A DNA stretch of 64,000 nt from Peribolospora baueri (taxonomy: Eukaryota; Basidiomycota; Peribolosporomycetes; Peribolosporales; Peribolosporaceae): positions 124,001 through 188,000 of the forward strand of contig JAMDHS010000027.1 of the NCBI GenBank assembly GCA_029717555.1, given 5' to 3'. Shown in pieces: positions 1-11,600 of this stretch (within the stretch, counting starts at the first letter, position 1; each line of letters opens with the position of its first letter). The position numbers and the translations under genes were made by a program. Below the pieces are notes generated by a model, which made no database searches, was not told where the DNA came from, and was given only the letters and a program-made list of their open reading frames with translations.

Positions 1-565
1 GGCGCGCCATGGGCGGTGCTCTGAGTGGACGTCGGGGGCGAGAGAGAGGAGGTAGAGTCGTCCGGTGCCGTCCGAGACGAGCCACAAGCGGGGGTCGATG
101 GCATGCGCGGAGGGTGGCTCGGAGCTTGTGTCGGACGAAAACGACGAAATGGGGGAGGGGAGGGTGAGGAGCGTGGTCAAGGAGGGAGTGGTAGAACGCT
201 GGTGAGGGGAGAGGGATGAGCAGCGTCAGGAACGGTCGGGTCGCTCAGGCGGAAGGGCCTCTGTGTGGCCTCGGCGAGGGAATGCGCACCCCTGTAAAGT
301 AGACGAGCACGACGTTGAGCTCTTGGTCGACGTACATCGCCTGCCCGGGCGCGCCAACGCCGAGATGGTTGTGTAGCAGGGTGCTCTGCACCTGCTTGAA
401 GCCGATGGTCTGTGCGGTGCGGCCGAATGCGAGGCCAGGAGGGGGGAGCGGGTGGGCAGCGACGACATGGTCCTGGTCAAGCGCGGCGTCGAGCCTGTAC
501 GCCTCGAAGTGCGGATTGAGGAGCGTACGATTGCGCCGCATCGGGTCGACGTGAGCGGCCGCCAT
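1..565 (-). CDS. NudC domain-containing protein 1 (NUDCD1-like), 5' part, cut by window edge
   Basis: Partial gene: complement(join(<1..198,290..565)). The ATG at 565 opens a 92-codon first exon ending in YFTG; the intron 199-289 (GTGCGC...CACCAG) is phase 0 and the second exon stays open to base 1. The N-terminus carries RTLLNPHFEAYRL and exon 2 carries LWLVSDGTGRLYLLSL. From memory these resemble the start (LLNPKFEGYKL) and the first beta-propeller blades (LSDGTGRLYV) of vertebrate NUDCD1/CML66, a HSP90-associated co-chaperone-like protein with a C-terminal CS domain. That CS domain would lie left of the window, so it cannot be checked here. A Ser/Pro/Thr-rich stretch separates the two conserved pieces. 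It faces away from the bZIP gene. Alternative: another beta-propeller protein. Confidence 0.6.
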
Positions 566-1363
566 GATGGATAGAGGGAGGTGAGTGGAAGCTTGGTCAC
601 GCACACACGCACGAACCGCACGAACGTCGCTCGCTCGGACGCTCCCTTGCTCGCGCGCACGTGATCGGATCGCCGTTGCGCCTGCCGCAGTCGGCGACAT
701 TCATCGATCACCGGCGGCCCATTTGTCTTCACGTGGCGCGCGGGCTGCTGACAAACCGGGCGGGTAGATTGAAATGGTGGTTTGAATTGGCGAATAGAGG
801 GATTGAAAAGGGAGGTTAAGATTATGTCATGGTTGAAACGGTCTGACGCCGTCCGGCTCGCCTCCTTCGCTCCTCTCCTCCTGGCGGTGACCGGACGGTG
901 ACGACCGTCGTCTCTTTCCTCTCTCCTCTTCTCGACGCTCACATCTCGTCCCCCTCCTACTCCCTTCCTCCTCCTCCTCCTCCTTCTCGCCTCTCGGACC
1001 GCCGCCACGCTCCTTCCATCTCACTCGTCGCCCACACGCAGCCCGTCCTCGCCGCCTTCGCTGCGCCGAACCACACGCCGTCTTCGACCGCATCTTGCGT
1101 GCATCGCTGCCGCCTCCTCCATCCATCCATCCCATCCCCCTCCCTCCAGCCCATCGTCCGTCTTCCTTCCTCCGCCCCCCATATTCACTACCATCGGATC
1201 GCCCACGGAAAGACAGAAGAGAAAGCTCACGAGCGCCCGCCCCATCGTCCACGCCAGCAACCACCCTGCCATCCGCCGGGGCAACTACCCTGTCCCAGCC
1301 TGGCCGTAGGACACCCTTCGCTTGCGGATACAGACCTGCTCGCTGCCGGGGCCCCTCCGAGAG
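566..1363. other. Divergent intergenic region, strongly pyrimidine-rich on + strand
   Basis: About 800 bp between two divergent starts. From about 900 to 1360 the + strand is rich in C/T tracts (CCTCCTCCTCCTCC-type runs), as expected for a 5' leader/promoter in such fungi. Open frames here have low-complexity translations and no conserved motif. No clear TATA box seen. Confidence 0.5.
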
Positions 1364-3788
1364 ATGCCCGATCATCTCCCCCTGCCCCGCCAGCTCTCTC
1401 GTATCGTCTCCCCCTCGCCTCCTCTCTCCCACTCTCGGTCCGCCGTCGACCACCACCTTCACCCCTCAGACGCCTCCGCTTCTTCTTCCCTCTCTGCCGC
1501 CGGCCCCGCCGTTAGTGGATCTGCCGCAGGACCCTCCAGTTCCGCCTCTCATCTGCCCCCAGGCATGTCCGCTCCCGGTGCAAGCGCTTCTGCCGGCCCC
1601 GGAGATCAGAGAAGTCCGAGATACCCCGGGCCGGGAATGGCGTATCCCAGTGTGCCTTACGGTGAGCTCTCGCCCTCTTTCGTCTTCGATCATTCCACCC
1701 ATCCTTCGCCTCTGCCCCATTGCCTCTCCCGTTTCAGAGGGTTTTTTTTCTTCTTTCGTGAATGTTCGTTCAATGGTAGAGCAACGCCTAGCCGTTCACC
1801 ATGTCCGCCCGCCAGTGACTGGAGGGGGATCATGGCTGGGGCGTTCTACGGCGTGCCGGGCAGCGGACAAGCTCGTCCGACGGTATTGATTGGTCGTTGT
1901 TCATACCGACTGCCTAGACGAATACCCTCTCACACCTCTTCTTTTTCTTTTTCCTTCTCGCGCGATCCTTTGTTTACGTCACGGGATGCGACCTCGGCTC
2001 CCAACGTGAACAGGTATGCCTTCTTTTCTTTACTCTCATTTGCTCTATCGTAGCCTTGGCTCAGCAAACCATTCTTCTCCCCGTATACCCCATTCTTCTC
2101 GCCGGACCTCTAGGCACCTCCTACCCACCCCACTCTCTGCCCAGTCCAGGCATCTCGAACCTCGGCCGCTCCAGTAGTCCTTATGTCCCCGGCCATGGTA
2201 GCTTTGCACCCTTTCCTCCCTATCCTCCATACCCGCCCCAGGAAGGCTACTCCCACTCGGAGAATGCAGCAGCGGCAGCAGCCATAGCCGCCGCGCAAGC
2301 GGCTGCCGCCGCAGAACGTTCCTCGGATGCGCCGCCAGCCAAGAAACCTCGAACCAGACGTGGTGTCGCTTCTAAAGCCCGCGATGCCGGCCTCGAGGCT
2401 GGCGAGAACGAGTCGGATGCATCGCCAACACGAGGAACCGGCGGCAAGGCCAAAAACCGACGTGCGAGCACGACCAGCGCAGCTAGCCTCCCGATGGGCG
2501 CCAGCTGGAGCGGCGATTCGGACGGACAGCAGCAGCTCCAGCCGCAACCGTTCCCGTCGGCGGAGAGCGGCGCCAGCGTCGCGCCCGGTGAAGGTAGTGC
2601 GGCGGCGACATCCACGACGACGAGGACGGGGAGCACGAGGGTGCTCAGCACGAGCAAGAGGGCCGCCCAGAACCGTGCCGCTCAGAGGGCTTTTCGGGAG
2701 AGACGCGATCGGTGAGTGTCGGTGTAAGCACGCTGTGTGCGGCATCTCCGGGCCTCGCCGCAGGTTGGACGGACGATCAAGATGAAGGAGGAATGTGTTT
2801 CCTCACTCCGCTTCGTTCCTCCCATCCTCTCATCCCTTCGCGTGCGCCGGCGTACGCGTCCCCTTTTTCTTCATCCGGATGAACCTGTCGCAGATACGTT
2901 AAAGAGCTAGAGGAGAAAGCGAAGCAATTGGCCGAAGCCCTCCTGTCGGCTGAGCAACACCAGAAGCGCTACGCCGAAGCGCTCGTCACTATCGAAGGCT
3001 TGCGCTCCGAGAACGCCGCGTTGAGGACCGCGCTCGCTGCGGTGGGCGTGCCTTGGAACGCCCCTCCCGTTGGCGGTAGCAATGGAGGCCCGGGTGCGAG
3101 CGGCTCCGCGCAGGGAGGACCGACGTTGCCGCCCATCCACGGCCAACATGCCTCCATGTGGCGTCCTCCTGGGAGTCAGCCGGGAGGCGGTCCGGATACG
3201 ACGACGACCAGTGGCGCGCCTCCGGGCAGCGCGGGCGGTCAAGCCGGCTTCGACTCGTCCGCCACCGCCGTCGATCCTTTGCTCCCTCCTGCCGCCAGCC
3301 GCGCCCCGCCGTCAGCCGCCCCCGGAGGAGGAGGCCAAACAGGATCTACCTACCTCTCCCCTCTCTCCGCTTCCCACCACGGCGGCGTAGCGGCGTTCGT
3401 CGGGGGAGCGGGAGGAGCCGGCGGTCCGGCAGCGGGGATGGAGAGGAGCCCGAGCTTGGCGAGCTTGAGCGCCGCCGCCGCCGCCGCCGCTGAGGCTGCA
3501 GAGGCTGAAGAAAGGGAGGAGAGGGAGAGGGAGGAGAGGGAGAGAGAGAGGGAGGAGAGGGAGAAGGAAAAGGAAAAGGAAAAGGAAAAGGAAAAAGAGG
3601 AGGAGACGGAGAAAGAGAGAGATCGGGAGAGTGGTAGCGGTGATGGCGGTCAAGTGGCGGAAAAGGAGAAAGACGGAAACGTCATGGTGAAAGATGATGG
3701 CCGTAGCGGGGGCCGAGGAGGAGGAGGAGGAGAAGGAGCAGCGGAGGGCGGAGAGACCCAGCAGGAGCGGGACGGCGTCAGTCGATGA
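1364..3788 (+). CDS. bZIP transcription factor (Yap/Pap1-type basic region) with charged C-terminal tail
   Basis: Model join(1364..1661,2054..2711,2894..3788), 616 aa. Exon 2 ends inside the basic region: SKRAAQNRAAQRAFRERRDR, then YVKELEEKAKQLAEA after a phase-2 intron (182 bp). NRAAQRAFRERR is the fungal AP-1-like (Yap1/Pap1) DNA-contact signature, and heptad leucines follow to about residue 360. Before the bZIP lie Pro/Ser/Ala-rich sequence and two basic patches (PAKKPRTRRG, KAKNRR) that could serve in nuclear import. After it come Gly/Pro-rich sequence and a long Glu/Arg/Lys repeat near residues 515-570. The Cys-rich redox domains typical of Yap1 are not visible, so an oxidative-stress role should not be assumed. 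The start could be Met1 (1364) or Met68 (1565). The 392-bp first intron is in phase (1) but long, and a small exon ending near 2013 could be hidden in it. Confidence 0.8.
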
Positions 3789-5261
3789 CCGGCTCCGTCC
3801 GAGTCGTGGCGTTCCTGCCGTTCGTCCGTCCCGTCGGTTGGTCCGAGCTCGACTCGTGCGCGCGTGTGATGGAAGGTGAGTTGGGAGGTTCGTGTTCGGT
3901 CTGCGTGGACCGATCAGTGACCTCACATATTGCCTTTGTCTCTTTTTACCGTTCAAGGGGCCGTACACGCTCCCACGTCTGTCCCGCTTGCAACGTGGTT
4001 CGGCTCGGAATCCTCTCTTCTCTTACCGCGTCTGGCTTGCCTTTTTTCAGTCGTCTTCCGACCCCTCCCCTCGCGGAGCGCTGCAGTCGCATGTTCCTGC
4101 CCAGCGTAGTTTACATCCCTGCCCGCTCTGATCCCTCTTCGACCGTCCGGCTTGTCTAGAGACGTGCGTATGTATGCCTTCAGGGCGATCGAAAGAGTGG
4201 TCACGGATCCCTCCGACGAGACCCACTCCTTTTCCTCGCCCCCTTCCTCCTCCTCCTCCTCCTCTAATTCTTCTTTCCTTCTACCAGCAGATCAGCAATC
4301 GTCCTGCATATCCCCGCGTCGTCTGTCGTCTCTCGGCCCGGCCTTGTACCGCTTGTACTTAAAGAAAGATATGTCCCCCCGCTTCGCGCGCGATGTTTCG
4401 TTTCTTGCTTCATCATGGAATTAGCAGAAAAACAAGAAGGCTAGCTCGCAGCTCGAGGTTTCGCCTTGGGCCAAGCTTGGCCTTGGCCTTGTCTTTCCAT
4501 GTCCGTTCAAAGTCTAGTGGCTTTGCATGCACACCTCTATCTGGTATGGAGTAGACGGAGCCCCTCCTCGCATTCGTGACCGAGCCCTACGGAGCAGCGC
4601 GCGTACGGTACGGTACGGTACGGTACGGCCATCGGCGTGACAGACGCCGCCGTTCCACTCCTTCTAGTCTAGCCGTCGTCCTTTCCGTCCGTACCTAGTA
4701 CATACTCGCATGCAGGCCGTGTCCTTCAGAGCGCGCGGCACGGGCGTCTGTCAAGGTCGAGCAACGGATGTGGAATCGATCGCGGACGGCTTCGAAGTCC
4801 CCCCTTCCCCCCCCACCCCCATGGCGCTCTCCTCCCCGTTTGTCTGCCTCGCTTTGGAGAGAGGACTGTGTGTGGTAGGCGAGGTTTGACACGAGAGAGC
4901 AGATCCCACGCGGATGACGGTCGAGACAACGCACGTTCGTTTCGTTCATAGGATGGTATGCTCGATGCTTGCATGTGTGTGGTCTATTACAAATTCATGG
5001 TCAAGATGGGGAGCGTGCCGTTGCTTGGCGGACGGCGCGAGGACGGGCATAGCGTTCGTCGCCGAGCAAAAGGGAAACTATCAGAAAAGCGACCAAAAAA
5101 TAGCGGCGAGCATAAAGGTGAAGTAAGGCAGGGAAGCAGAAAAGGACGAAGAAGAGGCAGAAACAAACATAAAAGTAATAGACAAGAAGGCTGCGCACAG
5201 TCCGATCCGACGTGAGGCGACGTTGGCTGGGGGTCGAACCCGGCTTCGAAGCCCGCTGCCT
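3789..5261. other. Convergent intergenic region between bZIP and DHHC genes
   Basis: About 1.5 kb holding both 3' ends. Frames are short, with no conserved motif. It contains a five-copy ACGGT tandem (4603-4628), a T/C-rich part near 4225-4280 and a poly-C patch at about 4806-4820. No gene supported. Confidence 0.5.
4603..4628. repeat. ACGGT pentamer microsatellite
   Basis: Five perfect copies of a TACGG/ACGGT unit in tandem in the convergent intergenic space. One of several 4-5-base arrays confined to intergenic DNA in this window. Confidence 0.85.
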
Positions 5262-8200
5262 CTAGCGGTACGCCTCGGGCCAATCGTGCCTCCTCCTCCA
5301 CTCGCCGTAGGGACCGAAGCGAGGGTTCATCGGGAAGGATAAGCCGTCGCCTGGTGACTTTCCGATGGGAACTACAAAATGACATGGGTGCAAGACACTC
5401 AAAGGCGTATGAGTAATGGGAAATCGGGTGCGGCGACCGATGGCCTCGGGGCAGAACCAAAAGCGACTCACGCATCCATCCAACAACGCTGGGGCCCATG
5501 ATTTGCTCGAAGTTGACCCTCCAAGCGCTCCTGCTTCCACTCACTCCAGGCGTCCCCTCTTGCTGTTCCCCGGCGGCGGTGCGTATCTCCCCGTTCGCCT
5601 CCTTGTCCCCATCGAGCCACCAAGGATGTCCCTCATGCTCCAGCCTGCCCCACTCGGCATCCCAGGCCTTTCGCATCTTCCTCTGAGCCCTAAGCTTCGC
5701 TCCCAGATTCGTCGCAGCCTTCCCCACCATCCTTTCTTTCTCTTTCTCGCCCTTGTCCCCATCCTTCGGAACTCCTGCGGCGAACTCCCAGTCCGCGCCA
5801 GACCTCACCCAATCCTTCCACCCTCCCTTCACTTCGAACCACTTTCCGACGAGGAAATTCTCCCGACTCCGAGTGCGATTGACGTTCAGGTGCTCGATCG
5901 TCGTGAGGTTCAGGCTGGCAAGTCGGATGTGCACGGCGCTGAGAGAGCATGTGAAGAGCGTGAACACGAAGCCGCTTCGACAGGTAGACAAGGTTGGGGG
6001 ATGTCACAAGTGAGCTCAAAACGATGCACGACCGATCTTTCCAAATGCGACAGAGACTGAACAACACTCACAGCGGAATGAGGCTGATGACCGTTCCATC
6101 CAGCTTTGCATGCCGGACATTCCTCCTGGCCAGCGGCACGAGGACGGAGAGGAAGATATATGAAGTGAAGACGGTGGACCAGATCACAAAGTTGACAAAG
6201 AACTTGTAGTTGTGGTGACCTACGCAACCCCCCACCCAGGGCTTTCATTGTGCGTTCATCCAAAGGGCATTCATATGGAGTCGAATGCGAGTCCAAAAAG
6301 TTCGACGAAATGGCGAAACCGATGTCGAATGTAAGTTCGGCAAATAACGATACGGAAGGGACGATTCAGCGCAAAGGCGCAATAAAATAGAACGAGAGGT
6401 AGAAAGCGATTACGACAGGAAACAGAACTCACGCAGTGATGATCCATCCTCAGGACGCACTTCCCGCAGTGCTTGCAATGATGGGCCCTAGGAGGCTTCT
6501 GAAGGCCTTCCTTGAAGCAATACCTGTTCTCCGGTGCCAAAGGTGAGGTTCCTGGATCTTGTGGCCTTCTGAACGGCGGTGGAAAGAGCGCCTGGGAAGG
6601 TCGAGCGGGAGCGGTGGGAGGGGCCGACGCCGTCGGGGGCGCAGGAGAAGGGGACGAAACTGCGTTGGTCCCCGAATCGACCTCGGGATCGGAGCGTGGA
6701 TGGCTTGAGGCCATCCGGTCCACTTCTTCGCCTACCATGGCTCCAGTAGTATGAGACCCTACAACGGTAGGCAGAGTAGAATTCATTTCATCTTCTTCCT
6801 CGTCCTCCTCGACCCGTTGCCCGATGCCTAAAACGGCCTCGCTGCTTGCGTTTTTCATCGCCCCACCCCCATCCCCGGTGCCAGTCCCAGTCCCACCTCC
6901 CTCGCTCTGCTCCTCCGCCGTCAGTTGCGCCAGACTTGTGCTCCGTGGAACGTGTTGTAAAGGAAGTGAGTCTTGAGATCCGGATGGGATGGGAGATCTC
7001 GATGCTAACGTGGGAGATTGCGGTTGACCAGTGCTGGAGCGATCAAGACGAGTCGGAGAATCATCGTTGCCGGATATGCTCCTAGCCCCAAGTGAGTTGG
7101 GTGTCCAGCCATTCGCGGCTTGAGGCGAAGAGGCAGGAGCGGTATCGATCTTTCCTAGGTCTGTTTCGGTGCTCTGGCCTCGAAACGCGGACGTTGTGCT
7201 AAGACATTGAGCTGACGATTTCGGGGACGGGGGGAGTGGAGCCGTGGAGCTCCAGCTCGGATAACGCATATGGGAAGCTTCGGGGATTGCAAGAGCGGTA
7301 AGAGCAGACTGTGACCGGTCCTCCACCGCCTCTGATGTGTGTAGGCTGGGCCATCCGTGTCCAACGCTGGAGTCGGCCACCTGAGTGGACATTGCCTTTT
7401 CTTCGTCGGCTGTCCCAGGTCCAGGATGTGCGCCATTCCCAGGGGCCGAGGAAAAATGCGACGCGGAAGGGAGGGGAGGATCCGAGTGAGGGATGTGCTG
7501 CACATACGACATAAAAATGGGCCTTTAGTGCAGCACTCAAAGAAGCGCAAATCCAACATCAGGAACTCACGTCGCTGGCGTACCCTGGCCCGGTGCTAAT
7601 TACTTTGAGGTACGTCCACATGACTGTAGAAAGGAGGCGTCAGATTAAAAAGGCAGATTGCACTCTCTCATCAGCGGTTGGAAGAACCCTGACTGTGCTC
7701 CGCCGGTGAGCGTACTCACACATCAGCCAAAAAACGTTGAAGAAAACGAGGAGAACGACTGCAGAGGAGAAATCATCGGTATCAGCTTAGGAGGTCCATT
7801 CCTCACATGCACAACACGCAAGCTATGCTCACTTCCAAGCTTAGGACTGCCCAACGCTTGCGGTGTTTGGTGGAACATGGCCGTCGCAAATCGATAGGTG
7901 TACACTGCGGCGCAGCCGTGAGATTGATGGAGCGGGCGTTAGCGAGACGTAGAGCTCGAGAGATCCGCCATCGTGGCCGGCTTCCGAGGAGAGCTATCCC
8001 GTCCGCCCATGTATAGAGCAGTCTATCTGCTCGATCGCGCAGAACAGCTCACTTACCGATATAAACATAAATCACGATGGCGAACACGACTCCCACGACT
8101 AGCTTGCGTTGGAACCAGCCGTCGGGACGGTTCAGCCTCTCCGCCTTCTTCGTCTCCACTCGCTCGTTGAAACCGGCGATGTTGTCCGAGCAGCGGTCCA

Positions 8201-8420
8201 TGCAGTTGATGTACCCTGCTATGCAGGACGGCATATCGGCCATCGCCTCTGGGGAGCGTCGTCGGGCCCGTCGTTGCGAGTGCTTAGTGCCAGCCTGCGC
8301 GGGGGCACTGGCAGTCCCCTGAACGCCGGGCTGTCCCGGGGCTTGCTGCGCGGATCCAGGAGGAGCAGGGGTCGCCGCACCGTCCACCTTCACAGAACCG
8401 CCCTTCTCCTCATCAACCAT
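5262..8420 (-). CDS. DHHC-type protein S-palmitoyltransferase (PFA3-like)
   Basis: Eight-exon model complement(join(5262..5371,5472..5974,6072..6241,6433..7497,7571..7623,7720..7758,7833..7904,8057..8420)), 791 aa, all phases consistent. It transfers palmitate to cysteines of membrane-associated proteins. Visible parts: TM1 (KLVVGVVFAIVIYVYI), TM2 (VLLVFFNVFWLMF), the TGPGYA element, then the Cys-rich domain with HHCKHCGKCVLRMDHHC and PWVGGCVGHHNYKFF, TM3 (FVNFVIWSTVFTSYIF), TM4 and the post-TM4 LTTIEH motif. The catalytic Cys of DHHC is about residue 531. Between TM2 and the Cys-rich domain sits an unusually long disordered Ser/Pro/Gly insertion of about 320 residues. The usual NNCVG is GGCVG. 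The ATG at 8420 has a good context (GCGCCATGG). PFA3 rather than PFA4 is suggested by RYC...HHC spacing and FxxF after NYK, with moderate certainty. It diverges from the Trp-Gly-rich gene, 271 bp away. Confidence 0.9.
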
Positions 8421-8691
8421 GGCGCTCGTGAAGACGTGGACGTCGTCGTCGTCGTCGTCGACGAATGCGTTCAGGCCGTTGTGAACGATGTCTCTTAGCA
8501 ACTCACTGAGTTATCCCCGTCCGATCGCGCCTAACGCCGTCGACAAGCGAGGCGAGGCGTCGGATTTCATGTTGGAAGCGATCTGACGTCGGCGGACATG
8601 CTTTCTCCATCTCTCCCATCCATGCTCGCAACTTGCTGACTGCTGCGACTGCTGAATCCGCGCTCTGGGAGACGCGGAGTGCCAAGCGATC

Positions 8692-11600
8692 ATGGAGGAC
8701 GTATGGGTCAACGCATGGTTTTCGACGGACGACTCGTCCTCCTCCTCCCCCTCCACCGCCAAGCCGTCCAGCTCGCCTACCCGCTCTTTCGCAGCCGCCG
8801 ATCTTGCGCCTAGCTGGGGAGCCGATGATGGAAGCAACGTTTGGGGAAGTAGCGCGGACACTCTGGGGAATGGGGAGGCAGAGGTGACCCCGATGGAGAG
8901 GCCAGCGCAGGCTCGAGCGGCAGATGAGGAGGACGAAGAGAATCCGTACGGACTGACTTCACCAGCGCGATCGGATCGAGGTGCAAGTGCGGACCACGTC
9001 CTGGACGGAGGATGGGGCTCATCTCTAGATGATTCCCCTCTGCCGGCGGAGCATCTCCCAGACCCTTCTCGAAAAGTAGACGATTTGCAAGCCAGCGTGA
9101 CCGGTCTATCGATGGCCTCGGTCGACTTTGCGTGGTCACAGTCGTATTCATCTCCTGCTTCGCCTGTCAAGCTCCGGGACGAGCAATCGTCTTTGTCTAC
9201 GGGCACGGAAGCTGCTACGGAGCCGTATGTCAGCGCAAAACGCTCTACGACGGATTTGGGCGGCTGGGCGAGCCTCGGTGCAGCAGGGCCGTCTGTTTGG
9301 GGTGGTGCTCCTTCCAGCCCAGGAATGGCTAAAACAGCAGACCTCTCCACCCCTTCTGGTACCGATGACACTACCATAGGAGAGGACAAAGAGGTGGCTT
9401 CCAAGCCTACAGCCGTGACCGTCGCTTCGCCTCAAGGAGAGACCAGTCCTACTATCAGCCGAACTCTGGCGATCGCGTCTCTCCCGGTGCCAGCTGCTCT
9501 CGGATCTTCCAGTGCAGGCGCATGGGGCGGAACGAGCTCTGAAGACGGCGGGTGGGGATCTGTGTCGGCTGTAGGAGCTCCTTTAGGGGATGCCGGTTTC
9601 GCTGAAGTCGACGGTGGTGTCGGCGTTTCGACCTGGGACGGCGCAGAGACGAGCGAAAGGAACGAAATGGTGGAAGAGGAGGCAGGAAATGCTGGCGATG
9701 CGTGGGCGCAAGAGAGTCAGGCAAGGGCGTTCAACAGGAAGCCGTTGGTAAGTATCTCGCACTAGGCAACTCGCTGCTTCGATGAGCTGACGCATTGCTC
9801 GGATCGCGCTGTCCTTCATCCTCTTCACGGTCACCTCGCAGCCACATGACTTTCTCGACACCATGTATGCGAAATCTCGCGAGTTTATCCGAGTCGATCT
9901 TCCCGCCCCTCAGATCTCCTCTTTCCGACAAGCGGGAATGGACGAGTCCTCGGCCATTGCCGATATGTTTTCCCCCGCCGCCTCTTCAACATCGGAGGAT
10001 GAGGAAAAGCTCCGCACCATCTACGCCTTGTTTTCTCGCCCGCCGCCGAAACTCCTCAACGAATCGGGACTGGTCGTTTCGGCCTCTGCGCTTTGGACGG
10101 AGAACATGTCGCCCGCTACATATTCGCATGTCCAAGAGGCGATGAAACGGACGGAGCTACAGGGCAAAGTGTGGGGCGCGCCGCTCGCCACTGCCACGGC
10201 TAGCGTGGCCTCGGGTGCGGCGTCCAGGAAGGCAGGAGCGGGCTGGAAGATGATGGGGGTTGCAGCCGGTAGAATGGGTGCCCACGGTCGGCACGGGTCC
10301 GGATCGTCGTGGACGTACGACAGCCAGGGTGCCCCGGCCTCGGTCGACCTGCAAACGGACCGAAAAGCACTTCAGCGTCAGAGCTTCGATATTAGCAGCC
10401 TCAACCCTGCCGAACGGATGCAGGCTACTGGGAAGGCCTTGTTGGGCATGTTGGGTGGCATTGCGGGGCCGAGGCCCATGGAGATTGTGGACGGGAGTCT
10501 GGGAGAGGATGATCCCGACCTCTTCGACGATACCTCCAATGGCACACGGGCAACACAGGCCGGACCATCCACGGCAACCAAAGCTCGTCCTCTCTCCGCT
10601 GGCGAAACACCCGCGAGGAGTCCATTCCCGTCCCTCTTCTCTACCTTCTCGTCTTCCTCGTCCTCAGTGGCTCCTTCCGTCCAACCCCCAGATCTCATCT
10701 CCACAGTGCCGCAACCCACAACGTCGGCCGCTCCAGCGTCTCAGCAGAGCGGATCTGCCGTCTCCCGCTTCCTCGGAAGACTGCGAAAGCCGACCGCCAA
10801 CAAGGCAGATGGTAACGTGACTTTCTCGGAGGGCGATCTCGACTTTCTGGACACTACGTCGCCGAGCGATTCCAGTGCCGGGTTCGATGGGAATGCTGGT
10901 GCTGCGGATGCGGGACAAGACTGGGAGGAGTTCTTCTCCGCCGCGAGTCCGGGAATGGGCGTCGCCAACGCCAACGCAGTCTCGACGACTTCGACAGCCG
11001 TACCTCGAGCAATGACCAAGGATCATCCGCGCGCTGCGCCGGTCGTACCCGTTCTCGCCCCGCCACCGTCTTCGAGTGCGAGTACCGTGCCGCCGAGGAT
11101 AGCCAGCCCACAGGCTACGTCTCGGTCAACATCGGTGCCGACCGGTTCGCAGAAGATGACAGGTAATGGCGGGGCGGGGCTAGGTTTGGATGATTTGGAC
11201 GACTTGCTTTCGGATGGAAAGGCGCCTGCGTTTGCGTCGTCTGCGGCGACGACGTCTCGACCTTCATCTCAGATCCTTTCCTTCGGGGCGCTCCGATCTC
11301 AGCCAACCTCTACGGGCGAAGCGCCGCGAGCAGACGGCTCGACATACGCCGGGCTCAGTATACCGCGCGCAGGCGAGAGAGATGCTGCGTCGTCTCCTCT
11401 CCACTCCGCCACCGATGAGTTCTTCCCCATCGCTTCGATCTACAATCCTGCTCAGCCGCCGATGAGCGACGCGCCGGGGATGTCATTGACAGATTCAAGG
11501 AATGTGGTGGTCACCGGCGGAAGAGAACAGCGGCGCGGCGGGCATTCACGCCAGGACAGCCTGATCAAGGGTCGGTATCGCGGGAGGACGAGCCTGGATG

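Noticed and set aside
5222-5262. tRNA-like GGTTCGA on the - strand
   Set aside because: The flanking bases do not form a T-stem and no acceptor, D or anticodon arms fit; it lies at the 3' end of the DHHC gene.
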